Program-made: the position numbers and the translations under genes
The notes under the pieces: model-generated
Told to the model about the DNA's origin: nothing
What the model saw: only the letters and a program-made list of their open reading frames with translations
The model's database searches: none
Origin: Cyclobacterium jeungdonense
GTDB lineage: Bacteria > Bacteroidota > Bacteroidia > Cytophagales > Cyclobacteriaceae
DNA: 64,000 bases
Direction: 5' to 3'
Assembly (NCBI RefSeq): GCF_010994275.1
Contig: NZ_WMCD01000001.1
Span: 1,054,001-1,118,000, forward strand
Shown: positions 18,303 through 27,249 of the stretch, in pieces
How the letters are laid out: every line of letters begins with the position of its first letter
Numbering within the stretch: position 1 is the stretch's first letter

Positions 18303-19976
18303 CTACCAGGCTTTCCCTATCTTCTCCAAAATTTTATAGGTAATCAGGTAGGTAGGGCGAACACCGTCTTTGCCCAAAGCACCGGAGGCCAGTGTGCTTC
18401 CGGTTTCCAGGGGATTGTCTGATGCATAATAGGCATACATTACTTTTACACTTTTGCGAATACTGTTTCGAATCTTGCTGGCAGATTGAATCGCTTTTTG
18501 GTAGTGGGCCCCCTCCATTTCCAACCCAATGGCCTGCCAGGAGGAGTCCATAAAATAACTTAGCACATCCCGGTTTTGCAGTGAGGTGCCCAAGACGGTG
18601 ATCATTGGCCCCTCGTATACACCTAAACCGTACCCTTCAAAATCTTCTGGATCCAATTCATTTTTAAACGGATAATTATCCGCAGTGCCTTCAAAAACAT
18701 GGGAATTAGGAATCATAATATCTCCTTTTTTACCTTCCAGAATTCCCGCTTTCCCCATGATTGAATTTGAAATGATATTTAGTGGCATTTTTTGCTGGCC
18801 ACTTTCATAAGGCTTCAGTAACTCATCAAAGCACTCGTAGGCTTGTTCACCAAAGGCGTAATCCATGACCACCAGAACCGGCCTTTTTTTGCTTTCTTTA
18901 GGCAAAGGCAAACCCGGTAAAAGCGTACCGGACTCCATCTTTCCGGTATCGATTATTTGTACTCCGATATTGGTACCTGAAGTATCTGGAACAGCAGTCA
19001 AGCCGTGATTCCTGGCGTACTCCAGCATTTCCTTTTCCCTATGGCCTTTGGATTGAAGGCTTATTTTCAATGCCATTTCCTCAATCTCTTCGTAACTTTC
19101 CAGCCCAAGGGCCTGGTGTCCGTAGATGGTATTGACCACGCTGTGTAGATTGGCACTGATTACGTGCAATGGGCGCTCTAGCAGGTTTTCTTCGTCCAGT
19201 ACCTCTTTGATCGTATTGGCCCAGCTTTCACCATACACATGGTGCCCCACCCGTTCTCGAAGGGTTGCAGAAAAGGAAACTTCCCGGTCATTCCCCTCTA
19301 ATGCCTCCTCCATTGACAATCTTCCCATGTGGTAAATGATAGCAAAGAGGCTATTACTATTCTGTGAAGTCTTGAATTTCTGTACGGCAGATTTGGTCTC
19401 TTCAAAAGTCCTTCCCGTAAGATGGGTTAAATAGGAACAAGCCGCCTCTTCATTGAACTCCTCTCCATTTTCTTCCTGGCGTACTACTTGTTGAAGTTTC
19501 TTCCAGTTTAAGTTAATTCTGCCTTTTGGGTCACTGCTATTTTTCCTGATTTTCTCAGACTCGATAAATAGAAAAGTAAGGTGGGTCAGAATATCGTATA
19601 TGTCACTCTTACCCCGGGTCATTTCCACATACATTTGTTCCTCATCTACCCGGTAGCAATTTCGCTTTCTTTTGGCTGGAACCAAAACGGAAAATCCGGA
19701 ATCCGCGTACCCTTCCCTACTGATAAGCCGAATGTACCGACACTCTTCGATTCCTCTGGGTAATCGCTCCATTACGTACAATAAGCCATCCAACTCCAAC
19801 TTTTCCGGGTCATTGACCAAACCATAAATTTCAGGACTTAAGGTGAGCAGCGCCTGTACCAAAGACTCACCCGAAACTCCCGTAGGCTTGTAATTTCCCC
19901 GCATGAAAAGGTGACGCATGGTAATGTACAAACGCTCGATTGCAGATCTGGATTCCTGAGCTTTGGTTCGCTTCAT
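18303..19976 (-). CDS. DUF6909-type protein with nucleoside-phosphorylase-like C-terminus
   Basis: A 557-aa cytoplasmic protein of a type I believe is named DUF6909 in Bacteroidota. The N-terminal half is helical (AIERLYITMRHLFMRGNY, then ILTHLTFLFIESEKIRK). The C-terminal half has alternating strands with VLVVMDYAFGEQAYECFDEL, a GPMITVLGTSLQNRD strand-loop and WQAIGLEMEGAHYQKAIQ. The Glu-Met-Glu-Gly element resembles the ribose-binding signature of purine/uridine phosphorylases and AMP nucleosidase. That suggests a nucleoside- or nucleotide-binding C-terminal domain, but the enzymatic reaction is not established. It converges with kefC, with 7 bases between the stops. Confidence 0.75.
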   Translation of the reverse strand: MKRTKAQESRSAIERLYITMRHLFMRGNYKPTGVSGESLVQALLTLSPEIYGLVNDPEKLELDGLLYVMERLPRGIEECRYIRLISREGYADSGFSVLVPAKRKRNCYRVDEEQMYVEMTRGKSDIYDILTHLTFLFIESEKIRKNSSDPKGRINLNWKKLQQVVRQEENGEEFNEEAACSYLTHLTGRTFEETKSAVQKFKTSQNSNSLFAIIYHMGRLSMEEALEGNDREVSFSATLRERVGHHVYGESWANTIKEVLDEENLLERPLHVISANLHSVVNTIYGHQALGLESYEEIEEMALKISLQSKGHREKEMLEYARNHGLTAVPDTSGTNIGVQIIDTGKMESGTLLPGLPLPKESKKRPVLVVMDYAFGEQAYECFDELLKPYESGQQKMPLNIISNSIMGKAGILEGKKGDIMIPNSHVFEGTADNYPFKNELDPEDFEGYGLGVYEGPMITVLGTSLQNRDVLSYFMDSSWQAIGLEMEGAHYQKAIQSASKIRNSIRKSVKVMYAYYASDNPLETGSTLASGALGKDGVRPTYLITYKILEKIGKAW

Positions 19977-20059
19977 AAAAGTAATGGCAGTAAAATTTGT
20001 ACAAACTTACTACTTTTTACCGGGCTGGGGCCCTGTTCAAGCGGTTAAAAAGTAAAAAA

Positions 20060-20638
20060 TCAGCTATCCAACTTTAACTTTCCTGCAAATCCCTTTTTAA
20101 ATTTTTCAACTTTTGGTCGAATCACAAATTGGCAATAAGGTTGATTACCATTTGATTCATAATAATTCTTATGGTACTCCTCTGCGGGGTAGAAGTTGTA
20201 AAAAGGGGTAATTTCGGTTACAATTGGGTTATTAAATGCCCCAGATTCATTCAAAGATTGCTTGAGTTTAAGCGCCTCCTTTTGCTGGCTTTCTGAATGA
20301 TAAAAAATAACGGATCGGTATTGAGGGCCCACATCCGCCCCCTGACGATTTAGGGTGGTTGGATCATGGCTAGACCAAAACACCTCCAGCAACTCGGAAA
20401 AAGAGATGATTTCAGGATCGAATATCACATGGACCACCTCTGCATGACCCGTCGTTCCAGATACAACGTCCTGATAAGACGGATTTTCCACGTGCCCTCC
20501 TGAAAATCCAGACTGTACGGTTTCCACTCCCTTAAGTTTTTGAAAAACGGCCTCCGTACACCAAAAACAGCCGGTTCCAAATGTAGCTACGGCCTTTTGA
20601 TTGGGTACGTTTAGGGAAGTTTTTGGAAGGTTGCTCAT
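20060..20638 (-). CDS. msrA: Peptide-methionine (S)-S-oxide reductase MsrA
   Basis: A 192-aa MsrA. The catalytic signature GTGCFWCTEAVFQKLKGV is at residues 21-38, with Cys24 as the nucleophile, followed by GFSGG and later the HDPTTLNRQGADVGPQYRS substrate-binding block. It reduces the S-epimer of methionine sulfoxide in oxidised proteins. No signal peptide is present, so it acts in the cytoplasm. There is no fused MsrB domain. It is the last gene of a three-gene operon behind a small DUF3253-like gene, 9 bases upstream. Confidence 0.96.
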   Translation of the reverse strand: MSNLPKTSLNVPNQKAVATFGTGCFWCTEAVFQKLKGVETVQSGFSGGHVENPSYQDVVSGTTGHAEVVHVIFDPEIISFSELLEVFWSSHDPTTLNRQGADVGPQYRSVIFYHSESQQKEALKLKQSLNESGAFNNPIVTEITPFYNFYPAEEYHKNYYESNGNQPYCQFVIRPKVEKFKKGFAGKLKLDS

Positions 20639-20647
20639 AACTGTAGA

Positions 20648-20899
20648 CTATTTTAATCTTATGGTAACAGGATCCGTCAATGAAAAGTTTGCCCCAATTG
20701 GCTCTCCATTGACTAAGATGTCCAACAATCCTTCTTTCTGAAGCCAAGTCAGGGCGCATTTTTCTTCCTCCAGAAATAACTGCCAGTCTCTTGGATAGAT
20801 CCAACGCAACACATCCGTGGGGTTAAAATAGCTCCCTTTCTTTCTTTGGGCCATTTCCATGGTGGCCAGTACCAATATGCCTTCTTCCAGGTAATCCAT
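20648..20899 (-). CDS. Small DUF3253-like winged-helix protein (83 aa)
   Basis: An 83-aa protein that fits exactly between the radical SAM gene (1 base before its start) and msrA (9 bases after its stop). The pattern YFNPTDVLRWIYPRDWQLF, then a helix with ALTWLQKEGLLDIL and a terminal DPVTIRLK, resembles DUF3253, in which a Ser/Asn-Pro-x-x-Val/Leu-x-Arg helix and a terminal Pro-x-x-x-Arg strand are conserved. The fold would be a small winged helix. Function unknown; partner gene identity suggests a link to repair or oxidative stress. Confidence 0.7.
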   Translation of the reverse strand: MDYLEEGILVLATMEMAQRKKGSYFNPTDVLRWIYPRDWQLFLEEEKCALTWLQKEGLLDILVNGEPIGANFSLTDPVTIRLK

Positions 20900-20900
20900 T

Positions 20901-21968
20901 TTAAAATAGTTTCAGTTGACCATTTCCTTTAAATATTTCTAAATCAAATTCAGGCATTTTTTCGCCATTTGACATATACTTTCTGACAGAAGCCCGAAAC
21001 AGACCGGCTATAGTTTGTGCCAAAACGCCGTCCCCTTTGATTCTCCTTCCCCATTCGGTATCATTACTGTGACCAGCGTGCAATGATTCGATCTGGTGCA
21101 TGACTTTATTTTTTCGCTCCGGAAAATGTGTTTCCATCCATTCCAGAAACAACTCTTTTAGCTGCCCGTTTAGCCGAACTACCGTATACCCTGCTTTTCT
21201 GGCACCTGCGGCGGCTGCTTCCCTGATGATCTCTGGCATGGCCTCCGTGTTAATTCCAGGAATTAATGGGGCAACCATAATGCCACAAGGGATACCTTGT
21301 TCAGAAAACTTGCGTATAAGTTCGATTTTCTTTCGGGCAGTCGCCGTTCGGGGCTCCAAAATCTGCTTCAATCTCGGATCCAGGTGGTTAATGGAAAAAT
21401 AAACATGAACCAACCTTTTTTCGGCCAGTGATTTAAGCAGCTTCTGATCCCTTTCGATCAATCCATTCTTGGTGATGACACTTACCGGATGGCTAAATTC
21501 AAGGCACAGCTCAAGAATCTTAGCCGTGAGTTTAAATTTCCTTTCGGCTGGCTGATAACAATCCGTGTTTCCGGATAACATGATCGGCTGAGGTTGGTAT
21601 TTCTTTTTTTCAAATTCCTTCCTTAGCACGGATACAATATCCTTTTTAACCAAAATCTTACTCTCAAATCCCAGTCCTGAATCATAGCCCCAATAAGTGT
21701 GGCTGTTTCTGGCATAACAATAAATGCAGCCATGTTCGCATCCTTGGTAAGGGTTTACGGATGAACTTAGGGTAATGTCCGGACTATCATTAGTGCTGAT
21801 CGCAGTTTTGCTGCTTACCATTAGGTATTCCGTGACTGTGCTTTGCTCGGTTTCTACGGCGTCTATCCCTTCCGGATGTTCCCTGACAAACCTGCTTTTT
21901 TTAAACAAATTATCAGGCCGGCTACCCGTGCCCCTGCCTTTTGGAAGATCTGGTTTCATTAAAGGCAA
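20901..21968 (-). CDS. PA0069-family (SPL-like) radical SAM protein
   Basis: A 355-aa radical SAM enzyme with the cluster-binding motif CEHGCIYCYARNSH (Cys77, Cys81, Cys84). It shows the family's N-terminal VNPYQGCEHG lead, NTDCYQPAERKFKLTAKILEL and the IMVAPLIPGINTEAMPEII block. Proteins of this PA0069 group are related to spore photoproduct lyase but their substrate is unknown. It heads an operon with a DUF3253-like gene and msrA. That setting fits a repair or redox function, but this is not demonstrated. The N-terminal LPKGRGTGSRPDNLF element is typical of full-length members. Confidence 0.9.
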   Translation of the reverse strand: MPLMKPDLPKGRGTGSRPDNLFKKSRFVREHPEGIDAVETEQSTVTEYLMVSSKTAISTNDSPDITLSSSVNPYQGCEHGCIYCYARNSHTYWGYDSGLGFESKILVKKDIVSVLRKEFEKKKYQPQPIMLSGNTDCYQPAERKFKLTAKILELCLEFSHPVSVITKNGLIERDQKLLKSLAEKRLVHVYFSINHLDPRLKQILEPRTATARKKIELIRKFSEQGIPCGIMVAPLIPGINTEAMPEIIREAAAAGARKAGYTVVRLNGQLKELFLEWMETHFPERKNKVMHQIESLHAGHSNDTEWGRRIKGDGVLAQTIAGLFRASVRKYMSNGEKMPEFDLEIFKGNGQLKLF

Positions 21969-21998
21969 TATAAAAAATTAACGGAACTTATCCGGCTG

Positions 21999-22544
21999 TC
22001 AGGTATTGCAGATGATAATAAATGCCGGAGGGAAATTTTTAAGGGTAAAGGCTGTTTTGATATTGCTAAAGTAGGAAGCAAATTGAAAACGCAGAAGGTA
22101 AGAATAACAAATTTGAATAAAAAATCCACTTGGTTTTAGAATCAATCGGCTCTTCTCATAAATGGCAGTTCTCGATTCTTTGGGAATAAGGCTAAAAGGC
22201 AAAGAGGATAAAATCAAATCTACTGGCTGTCCATTTAAATGCTTATCCAAATTTTCGGCAGAATCACAAATGATTTTTACATTTTTTGAGGCAAACTGCC
22301 GGCTTAAATTCCTACAAAAATGCTCACTGATTTCAAAAACGTACAAAACCGAATCTGAATCCATGCGTTCCACAATCCCACGAGTTATGCTTCCGTCTCC
22401 CCCACCTAGCTCAACAATTACCTTTGCTCCATTAAAATCAGCAAATGACAACATTTTATTGACTAATGATTTGGAGCTAAATGTTACTGCACCTGTCGTT
22501 TTTATATTGACAAACAATTCTTTAAAAAGCGAACTTTTCTTCAT
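21999..22544 (-). CDS. Class I SAM-dependent methyltransferase, PmtA/KsgA-like
   Basis: A 181-aa methyltransferase. Motif I is VIVELGGGDGSITRGIVERM (residues about 39-58), and a post-II acidic loop follows. DLILSSLPFSLIPKE is the equivalent of the Asn-Leu-Pro-Phe/Tyr motif IV of phospholipid N-methyltransferases and rRNA adenine dimethylases. At 181 residues it is shorter than KsgA and lacks its C-terminal domain, so a PmtA-like phospholipid or small-molecule substrate is more likely. The gene stands alone, 30 bases from the radical SAM gene start, and may be the first gene of that operon. Confidence 0.8.
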   Translation of the reverse strand: MKKSSLFKELFVNIKTTGAVTFSSKSLVNKMLSFADFNGAKVIVELGGGDGSITRGIVERMDSDSVLYVFEISEHFCRNLSRQFASKNVKIICDSAENLDKHLNGQPVDLILSSLPFSLIPKESRTAIYEKSRLILKPSGFFIQICYSYLLRFQFASYFSNIKTAFTLKNFPPAFIIICNT

Positions 22545-22813
22545 TTGGAAATGGATTAGTCTGGGATAGAATTAATTTTTATTTGTGACCAGCGTTTTTT
22601 TATTATTCTGTATTATTAACAAACTTCAAAGTTACTAAAATCAACCTCATTTAAGTCATATTTTTTAAAAAAGGGCAAATCATTTCTTTTAACTGCGCTA
22701 TTTAGAATTTTTTAGCCATTCCCGTATAGAAATGAAAGGCTGGTAAAAAAAAAATTCAATTTTGTTTCTTTCTGATTTATTTTGTTTTTTGCCGAGATTG
22801 TTACTAACACAAA

Positions 22814-24490
22814 ATGAATTTTAAAGACCTATTAAATCCAAGTACAGTTTCCTGGTTATTCCTTCTTATCCTTGTATCCCAACCGCTTTTCAGTCAAAGT
22901 GACAGGAACGGCGAGAGAAGGCTGGGGAGCAGTTACGTGATTACCAATACCACCTTGATTCCATCCCCAGGAGAAATCCTCCAAAGCCAGCACGTATTGT
23001 TTGAAGATGGCATCATCAGGGCTTTCGGTAAAGACCTTTTGATACCGGCTGACGCTCAGGAGATTAAAGGGGATTCCTTATTTGTATATGGCGGTTTTAT
23101 CGATATGGCCAATAAGACAGGCGTGGTGGAACCCACCATACCTGAAAAACCCGATAATTTTGACCCCTCTAATCCCATGCCAGAAATTGCCGGTATCCAC
23201 CCTCATTTTAACGTGACGGATTATTATCAGCAAACCAACCCGCATGATAAAGAGTGGCGTAAACTAGGATTTACCCTGGCGCAAAAATTACCTCTGGGAA
23301 AAGGAATGCTTCCCGGAACCTCCGCTCTGCTGATCTATGGACAGGAGGGTAAAAACAACTTGATCACCGAAAACCAATCCATTTACTTTAAGTTTAGTAC
23401 AGCAGGTGGCGTGTATCCCAATACCAATCTGGGGGTGATGGCAACCTGGAGAGACCTTATCCAAAATGCCCGGCTTTATCAACAACACCAAGAAATGTAT
23501 GCTGCAGACCGGAACATCAGGAGACTGGAAAAAAACCCCGTTTTAGAGGCATTAATTCCCGTTATTAAGGGGCAAACTCCTGTTCTTTTGGAAATTTCGG
23601 GTGAATTGGATATCCAGAGAGCACTCAAAATGCAGGATGAAAATTATTTTCGAATAATACTTACAGGAATCAATGAAGGAGATCACCTCATTCCCTTGCT
23701 GAAGGAAAAGCAAATAGGCGCTGTCCTAACACTCAACCTTCCTGAGGATCCTTCCACGGAGGTTCCTGACGGTGAGAAAAGTAAAGATTTCGAATCCCGG
23801 ATACAAAGAGCCAAGGAAGCGTATCAAAAGTCTTTGGCGCTGGCGGGAAAATATGAAGCGGCAGGCATTCCTTTTGCGCTCACGACCAAACATTTACCGA
23901 GAGGAGATTTTTTTAAAAATTTACAATTAATGATTGAAAATGGCCTTTCTAAAGAAGGCGCATTGGCAGCATTGACGGTAAACCCAGCTAAATTACTCGG
24001 GATATCGGATAGGACCGGTACCATTTCCGAGGGGAAAATGGCCAACCTCCTGATTATGACCGACACGCTTTTTTCAGAAAATGCTAACATTCATATGGTG
24101 GTCAGTGACGGCTATCTCTTTGACTATTCAGAGAAGCCTGAGAAATTATCCGAGGAGGAGACTACCTGGGATTATGAGGCTGAAACCGAGGACGGAAAAT
24201 CATCAGGCACCTGGAAAATCAAACAAAAGGAAGGTAAATGGACTGGGACGATTACTTTCGAAGATCCGCAGGGACAAGGAATGAAAACGACTGCTATTGA
24301 AAATGTCATAATTACCACGGAAAATATGCAGTTTTCATTTACCGTATCCGTGAAAAACAATACCATGGAGGTAGAGGTCAGTGGAAATCTGTCGGGAGAA
24401 AAATTCTCCGGCGATATGAAAATAGTTGGGTATGGCAATTTCCCAGTAAAGGCTGTCAAAAGGGATAAACCGGAAAAAAGCAATGAATAG
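22814..24490 (+). CDS. Exported amidohydrolase-family paralogue lacking metal ligands
   Basis: A 558-aa protein with an N-terminal signal (hydrophobic LFLLILVSQPLFS, cleavage near residue 28). The framework is that of imidazolonepropionase-like amidohydrolases (LGSSYVITNTTLIPS, EDGIIRAFG, AALTVNPAKLLGISD), but the metal ligands are gone. The His-x-His after the first strand is replaced in FIDMANKTG, the second histidine pair is ISGELD, and the Ser-His is TGINEG. A C-terminal beta domain of about 110 residues (SGTWKIKQKEGKWTGTITFE) follows. Its end overlaps the next gene by 8 bases. Best reading: a pseudoenzyme or binding subunit in the periplasm. Confidence 0.85.
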   Translation: MNFKDLLNPSTVSWLFLLILVSQPLFSQSDRNGERRLGSSYVITNTTLIPSPGEILQSQHVLFEDGIIRAFGKDLLIPADAQEIKGDSLFVYGGFIDMANKTGVVEPTIPEKPDNFDPSNPMPEIAGIHPHFNVTDYYQQTNPHDKEWRKLGFTLAQKLPLGKGMLPGTSALLIYGQEGKNNLITENQSIYFKFSTAGGVYPNTNLGVMATWRDLIQNARLYQQHQEMYAADRNIRRLEKNPVLEALIPVIKGQTPVLLEISGELDIQRALKMQDENYFRIILTGINEGDHLIPLLKEKQIGAVLTLNLPEDPSTEVPDGEKSKDFESRIQRAKEAYQKSLALAGKYEAAGIPFALTTKHLPRGDFFKNLQLMIENGLSKEGALAALTVNPAKLLGISDRTGTISEGKMANLLIMTDTLFSENANIHMVVSDGYLFDYSEKPEKLSEEETTWDYEAETEDGKSSGTWKIKQKEGKWTGTITFEDPQGQGMKTTAIENVIITTENMQFSFTVSVKNNTMEVEVSGNLSGEKFSGDMKIVGYGNFPVKAVKRDKPEKSNE

Positions 24491-25871
24491 AAAAATACTA
24501 TTTCCAGTAATCATCCTGACCCTAATTAATTTTACAAATCAGGCTCAGGACATTAAAAAGGGAGATGTTTTCATCCAAAATGCTCATGTCCTCACGATTA
24601 CAGACGGAGTAAAAGAAAATACTGATGTTTGGGTCAGAAATGGGATTATACACAAGATCGGAAGTCAACTTAGGGTACCCAACGATATCGTTGTAATTGA
24701 CGCCCGTGGAAAATTCCTTATGCCGGGAATCATTGATGCGCATTCTCATGTAGCCCTGGAAGCTATCAACGAGGCCAGCAGCCCGATTACCGCTGAAGTG
24801 AAAATGGGGGATGTGATAGATCCTTTTGATATCGGTATTTACAGGGCATTGGCAGGAGGAACGACCATTTCGCATGCGATGCACGGTTCTGCCAATGCCA
24901 TTGGCGGACAAAATATCACACTAAAACACCGATACGGCACCTTTAATCCGGATGACCTGGTGATGAAAGAGGCACCCCGCACCATAAAGTTTGCACTGGG
25001 AGAAAACCCAACACGGGTGCATGGACGAGGAAAAAACCTACAACCCCGATCCCGAATGGGAGTAGAAGCTGTGATCCGAAATGGATTCGAAGAAGCGATT
25101 CAATACAAGCAAACCTGGGAAGCGTGGAATAAGGCAAAAAATCAGAAAAATAACCGGCAAGTGCCACCGACTTTCAGTTCCAGGCTAGAGACGCTATTGG
25201 ATATACTGGAAGGGGAAATTATCATTCATTGTCATTCCTACCGGGCAGATGAAATCTACATGCTGATACAGGTCTGCAAAGACTACGGTGTCGATAAGAT
25301 CGTATTTTCCCATGTAAATGAGGGATTTAAGGTTGCTCCCGAACTTGCCAATAACACCATGGGAGCCTCGGTTTTTTCCGATTGGTGGGCTTACAAGTTC
25401 GAAGTGTATTATTCCACCGCCTACAATGCTGCTATTTTAACCAAAAATGGTGTGATTACTTCCATCAATTCAGATTCTGCTGAATTGATCCGGCATTTGT
25501 ACCATGAAGCCGCCAAAACCCAACGGTACGGAGGACTATCCGATGAGGAGGCCCTGGCATTGATTACCATCAATCCTGCCCGCCAACTTGGAATTGATCA
25601 ATGGGTAGGTTCTATTGAAGAAGGTAAACAGGGGGACCTGGTACTGTTTGACAAGCACCCGCTTTCTATTTATGCCATCCCTGAAATGACCTGGGTGGAT
25701 GGAATAAAGTATTTTGACCGAAAAGAGGATAAAACCGACCAGCGATTAAAAGTAGATCCGGAAGAAACGCTGGAGCCCATGTTTCTCCATGCAGATCATG
25801 TCAATTGCATGAGCAATGTGGATTTCTTTTTTACCGGATTTGGCCGTAACCTTTTCGAACACAATCATTAG
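24483..25871 (+). CDS. Exported amidohydrolase with intact metal site
   Basis: A 462-aa amidohydrolase with a signal peptide (hydrophobic residues 5-17, cleavage near 21). It keeps the binuclear-type ligands: DAHSH (His87, His89), the IIIHCHSYRADE segment (His249, His251), FSHVNEG (His277) and NSDSAE (Asp331). The C-terminus has ALITINPARQLGIDQWVGS. The family hydrolyses C-N bonds in small molecules or dipeptides; the exact substrate cannot be told. The flanking paralogues lack these ligands, so this gene is the likely catalytic member. Its start overlaps the previous gene, which points to coupled translation and a possible complex. Confidence 0.9.
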   Translation: MNRKILFPVIILTLINFTNQAQDIKKGDVFIQNAHVLTITDGVKENTDVWVRNGIIHKIGSQLRVPNDIVVIDARGKFLMPGIIDAHSHVALEAINEASSPITAEVKMGDVIDPFDIGIYRALAGGTTISHAMHGSANAIGGQNITLKHRYGTFNPDDLVMKEAPRTIKFALGENPTRVHGRGKNLQPRSRMGVEAVIRNGFEEAIQYKQTWEAWNKAKNQKNNRQVPPTFSSRLETLLDILEGEIIIHCHSYRADEIYMLIQVCKDYGVDKIVFSHVNEGFKVAPELANNTMGASVFSDWWAYKFEVYYSTAYNAAILTKNGVITSINSDSAELIRHLYHEAAKTQRYGGLSDEEALALITINPARQLGIDQWVGSIEEGKQGDLVLFDKHPLSIYAIPEMTWVDGIKYFDRKEDKTDQRLKVDPEETLEPMFLHADHVNCMSNVDFFFTGFGRNLFEHNH

Positions 25872-25894
25872 TCTACCCTGCTAATTCAACCCCG

Positions 25895-27187
25895 ATGAAT
25901 AAGTTACCAATACTGTTGATCTCCCTGCTGTTTCTCAATTTGCAGCTTTATGCACAAATTGACGGTGACGTAATCAAACCTTTCAAAGGAGATTTTTTAT
26001 TGCAAAATGCCCGGATTTTTACGATCACTGACGGAATCCTTGAAAATACAGATCTGTTGATTCAGAATGGAAAAATAGCTGCCATCGGTAAAGACCTACC
26101 CGAAGAAAATCACAGGGTCATCGATTGTACCGACAAACGGCTTTATCCCGGATTTATTGATGGTGGTACCAGTCTTGGACTAGTGGAAGTCAACTCCCTT
26201 CCAGAGACGCAGGATTACATGGAACTGGGGAAAGTAACTCCACAAATGCAAGCCCTGACGGCGGTCAATCCCAATGCCGTGGCAATACCCGTCACCCGGG
26301 TAAGTGGCGTTACCACGGTGCTTACCCAACCTCGGGGTGGTTATTTTCCGGGAACGGCCGCATTGATCCAGTTGAATGGTTACACACCCGATCAGATGGA
26401 TGCTGGTTTTCGTGCCGTATTAATGAATTTTCCCTCGGCTGCAAAAGCAGGTAGCTATGATAGCCGCTCTGCCGAAACCATCCAAAAAGAAGCAGAAAAA
26501 GGTTTGAAAGAAATCGATGCTATTTGGGAAAAAGCTACCACCTACCTCCAAATTCAGGAAAAGGGAGGGGAAGTAGACTATTACCCGGAAATGGCTCATT
26601 TAGCAAAAGTATTGAAAGGAGAACTCCCCCTGTTTATCGAAGTGAATGCTGCCAACGATATCTCAAATGCCCTTGAATGGGTGAAAGACAAGGAAATCGA
26701 TGTGGTCTTTACAGGAGTCGCTGAAGGATGGAAAGTGGCCGAAGAGCTAGTCGAAGCAAATATATCCGTAATTACAGGCCCTGTGCTGGCATTACCTTCC
26801 AGGCAATCCGATTCCTACGACTCGCCTTACACAAATGCTTCCATCTTGCAAAAAGCAGGTGTAAAAGTGGCCATTCGAACGCAGGAAACTGAAAATGTAC
26901 GAAATCTTCCATTTCATGCAGGTTTTGCCGCTGCTTATGGTATGGGAACGGAAGAAGCGCTGAAGGCAATCACGCTCCACCCTGCGGAGCTATTTAATGT
27001 AGCTGACAAATTAGGATCCCTGGAAGTGGGAAAAAATGCCACATTGTTTCTTGCCGATGGAGACCCCTTCGAACCTAAAACCCAAATTCACCAGGTATTC
27101 ATCGATGGATATAAAATCCCTATGACCAACCGGCATATCCGGTTATACCAGGAATTTTTAGATCGGGAAATGAAACCGGAGAATTGA
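25895..27187 (+). CDS. Exported amidohydrolase-family paralogue lacking metal ligands (second)
   Basis: A 430-aa exported protein (signal ILLISLLFLNLQLYA, cleavage near 20). It is closely similar in layout to the preceding gene: LLQNARIFTITDGILENTDLL corresponds to the segment IQNAHVLTITDGVKENTDVW there. Yet FIDGGTSLG replaces DAHSH, FIEVNAANDI replaces the IHCHSYRADE region, and TGVAEGWKV replaces SHVNEGFKV. The C-terminus keeps the beta-sandwich with ITLHPAELFNVADKLGSLEVG. All recognisable catalytic ligands are therefore absent. It lies 23 bases after the catalytic paralogue in the same operon. Confidence 0.85.
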   Translation: MNKLPILLISLLFLNLQLYAQIDGDVIKPFKGDFLLQNARIFTITDGILENTDLLIQNGKIAAIGKDLPEENHRVIDCTDKRLYPGFIDGGTSLGLVEVNSLPETQDYMELGKVTPQMQALTAVNPNAVAIPVTRVSGVTTVLTQPRGGYFPGTAALIQLNGYTPDQMDAGFRAVLMNFPSAAKAGSYDSRSAETIQKEAEKGLKEIDAIWEKATTYLQIQEKGGEVDYYPEMAHLAKVLKGELPLFIEVNAANDISNALEWVKDKEIDVVFTGVAEGWKVAEELVEANISVITGPVLALPSRQSDSYDSPYTNASILQKAGVKVAIRTQETENVRNLPFHAGFAAAYGMGTEEALKAITLHPAELFNVADKLGSLEVGKNATLFLADGDPFEPKTQIHQVFIDGYKIPMTNRHIRLYQEFLDREMKPEN

Positions 27188-27249
27188 TACCATTTTTTCA
27201 CTAATTCCTCCTTTTTAATTACATTTGATTAATTTATTAAGGTAATTTT

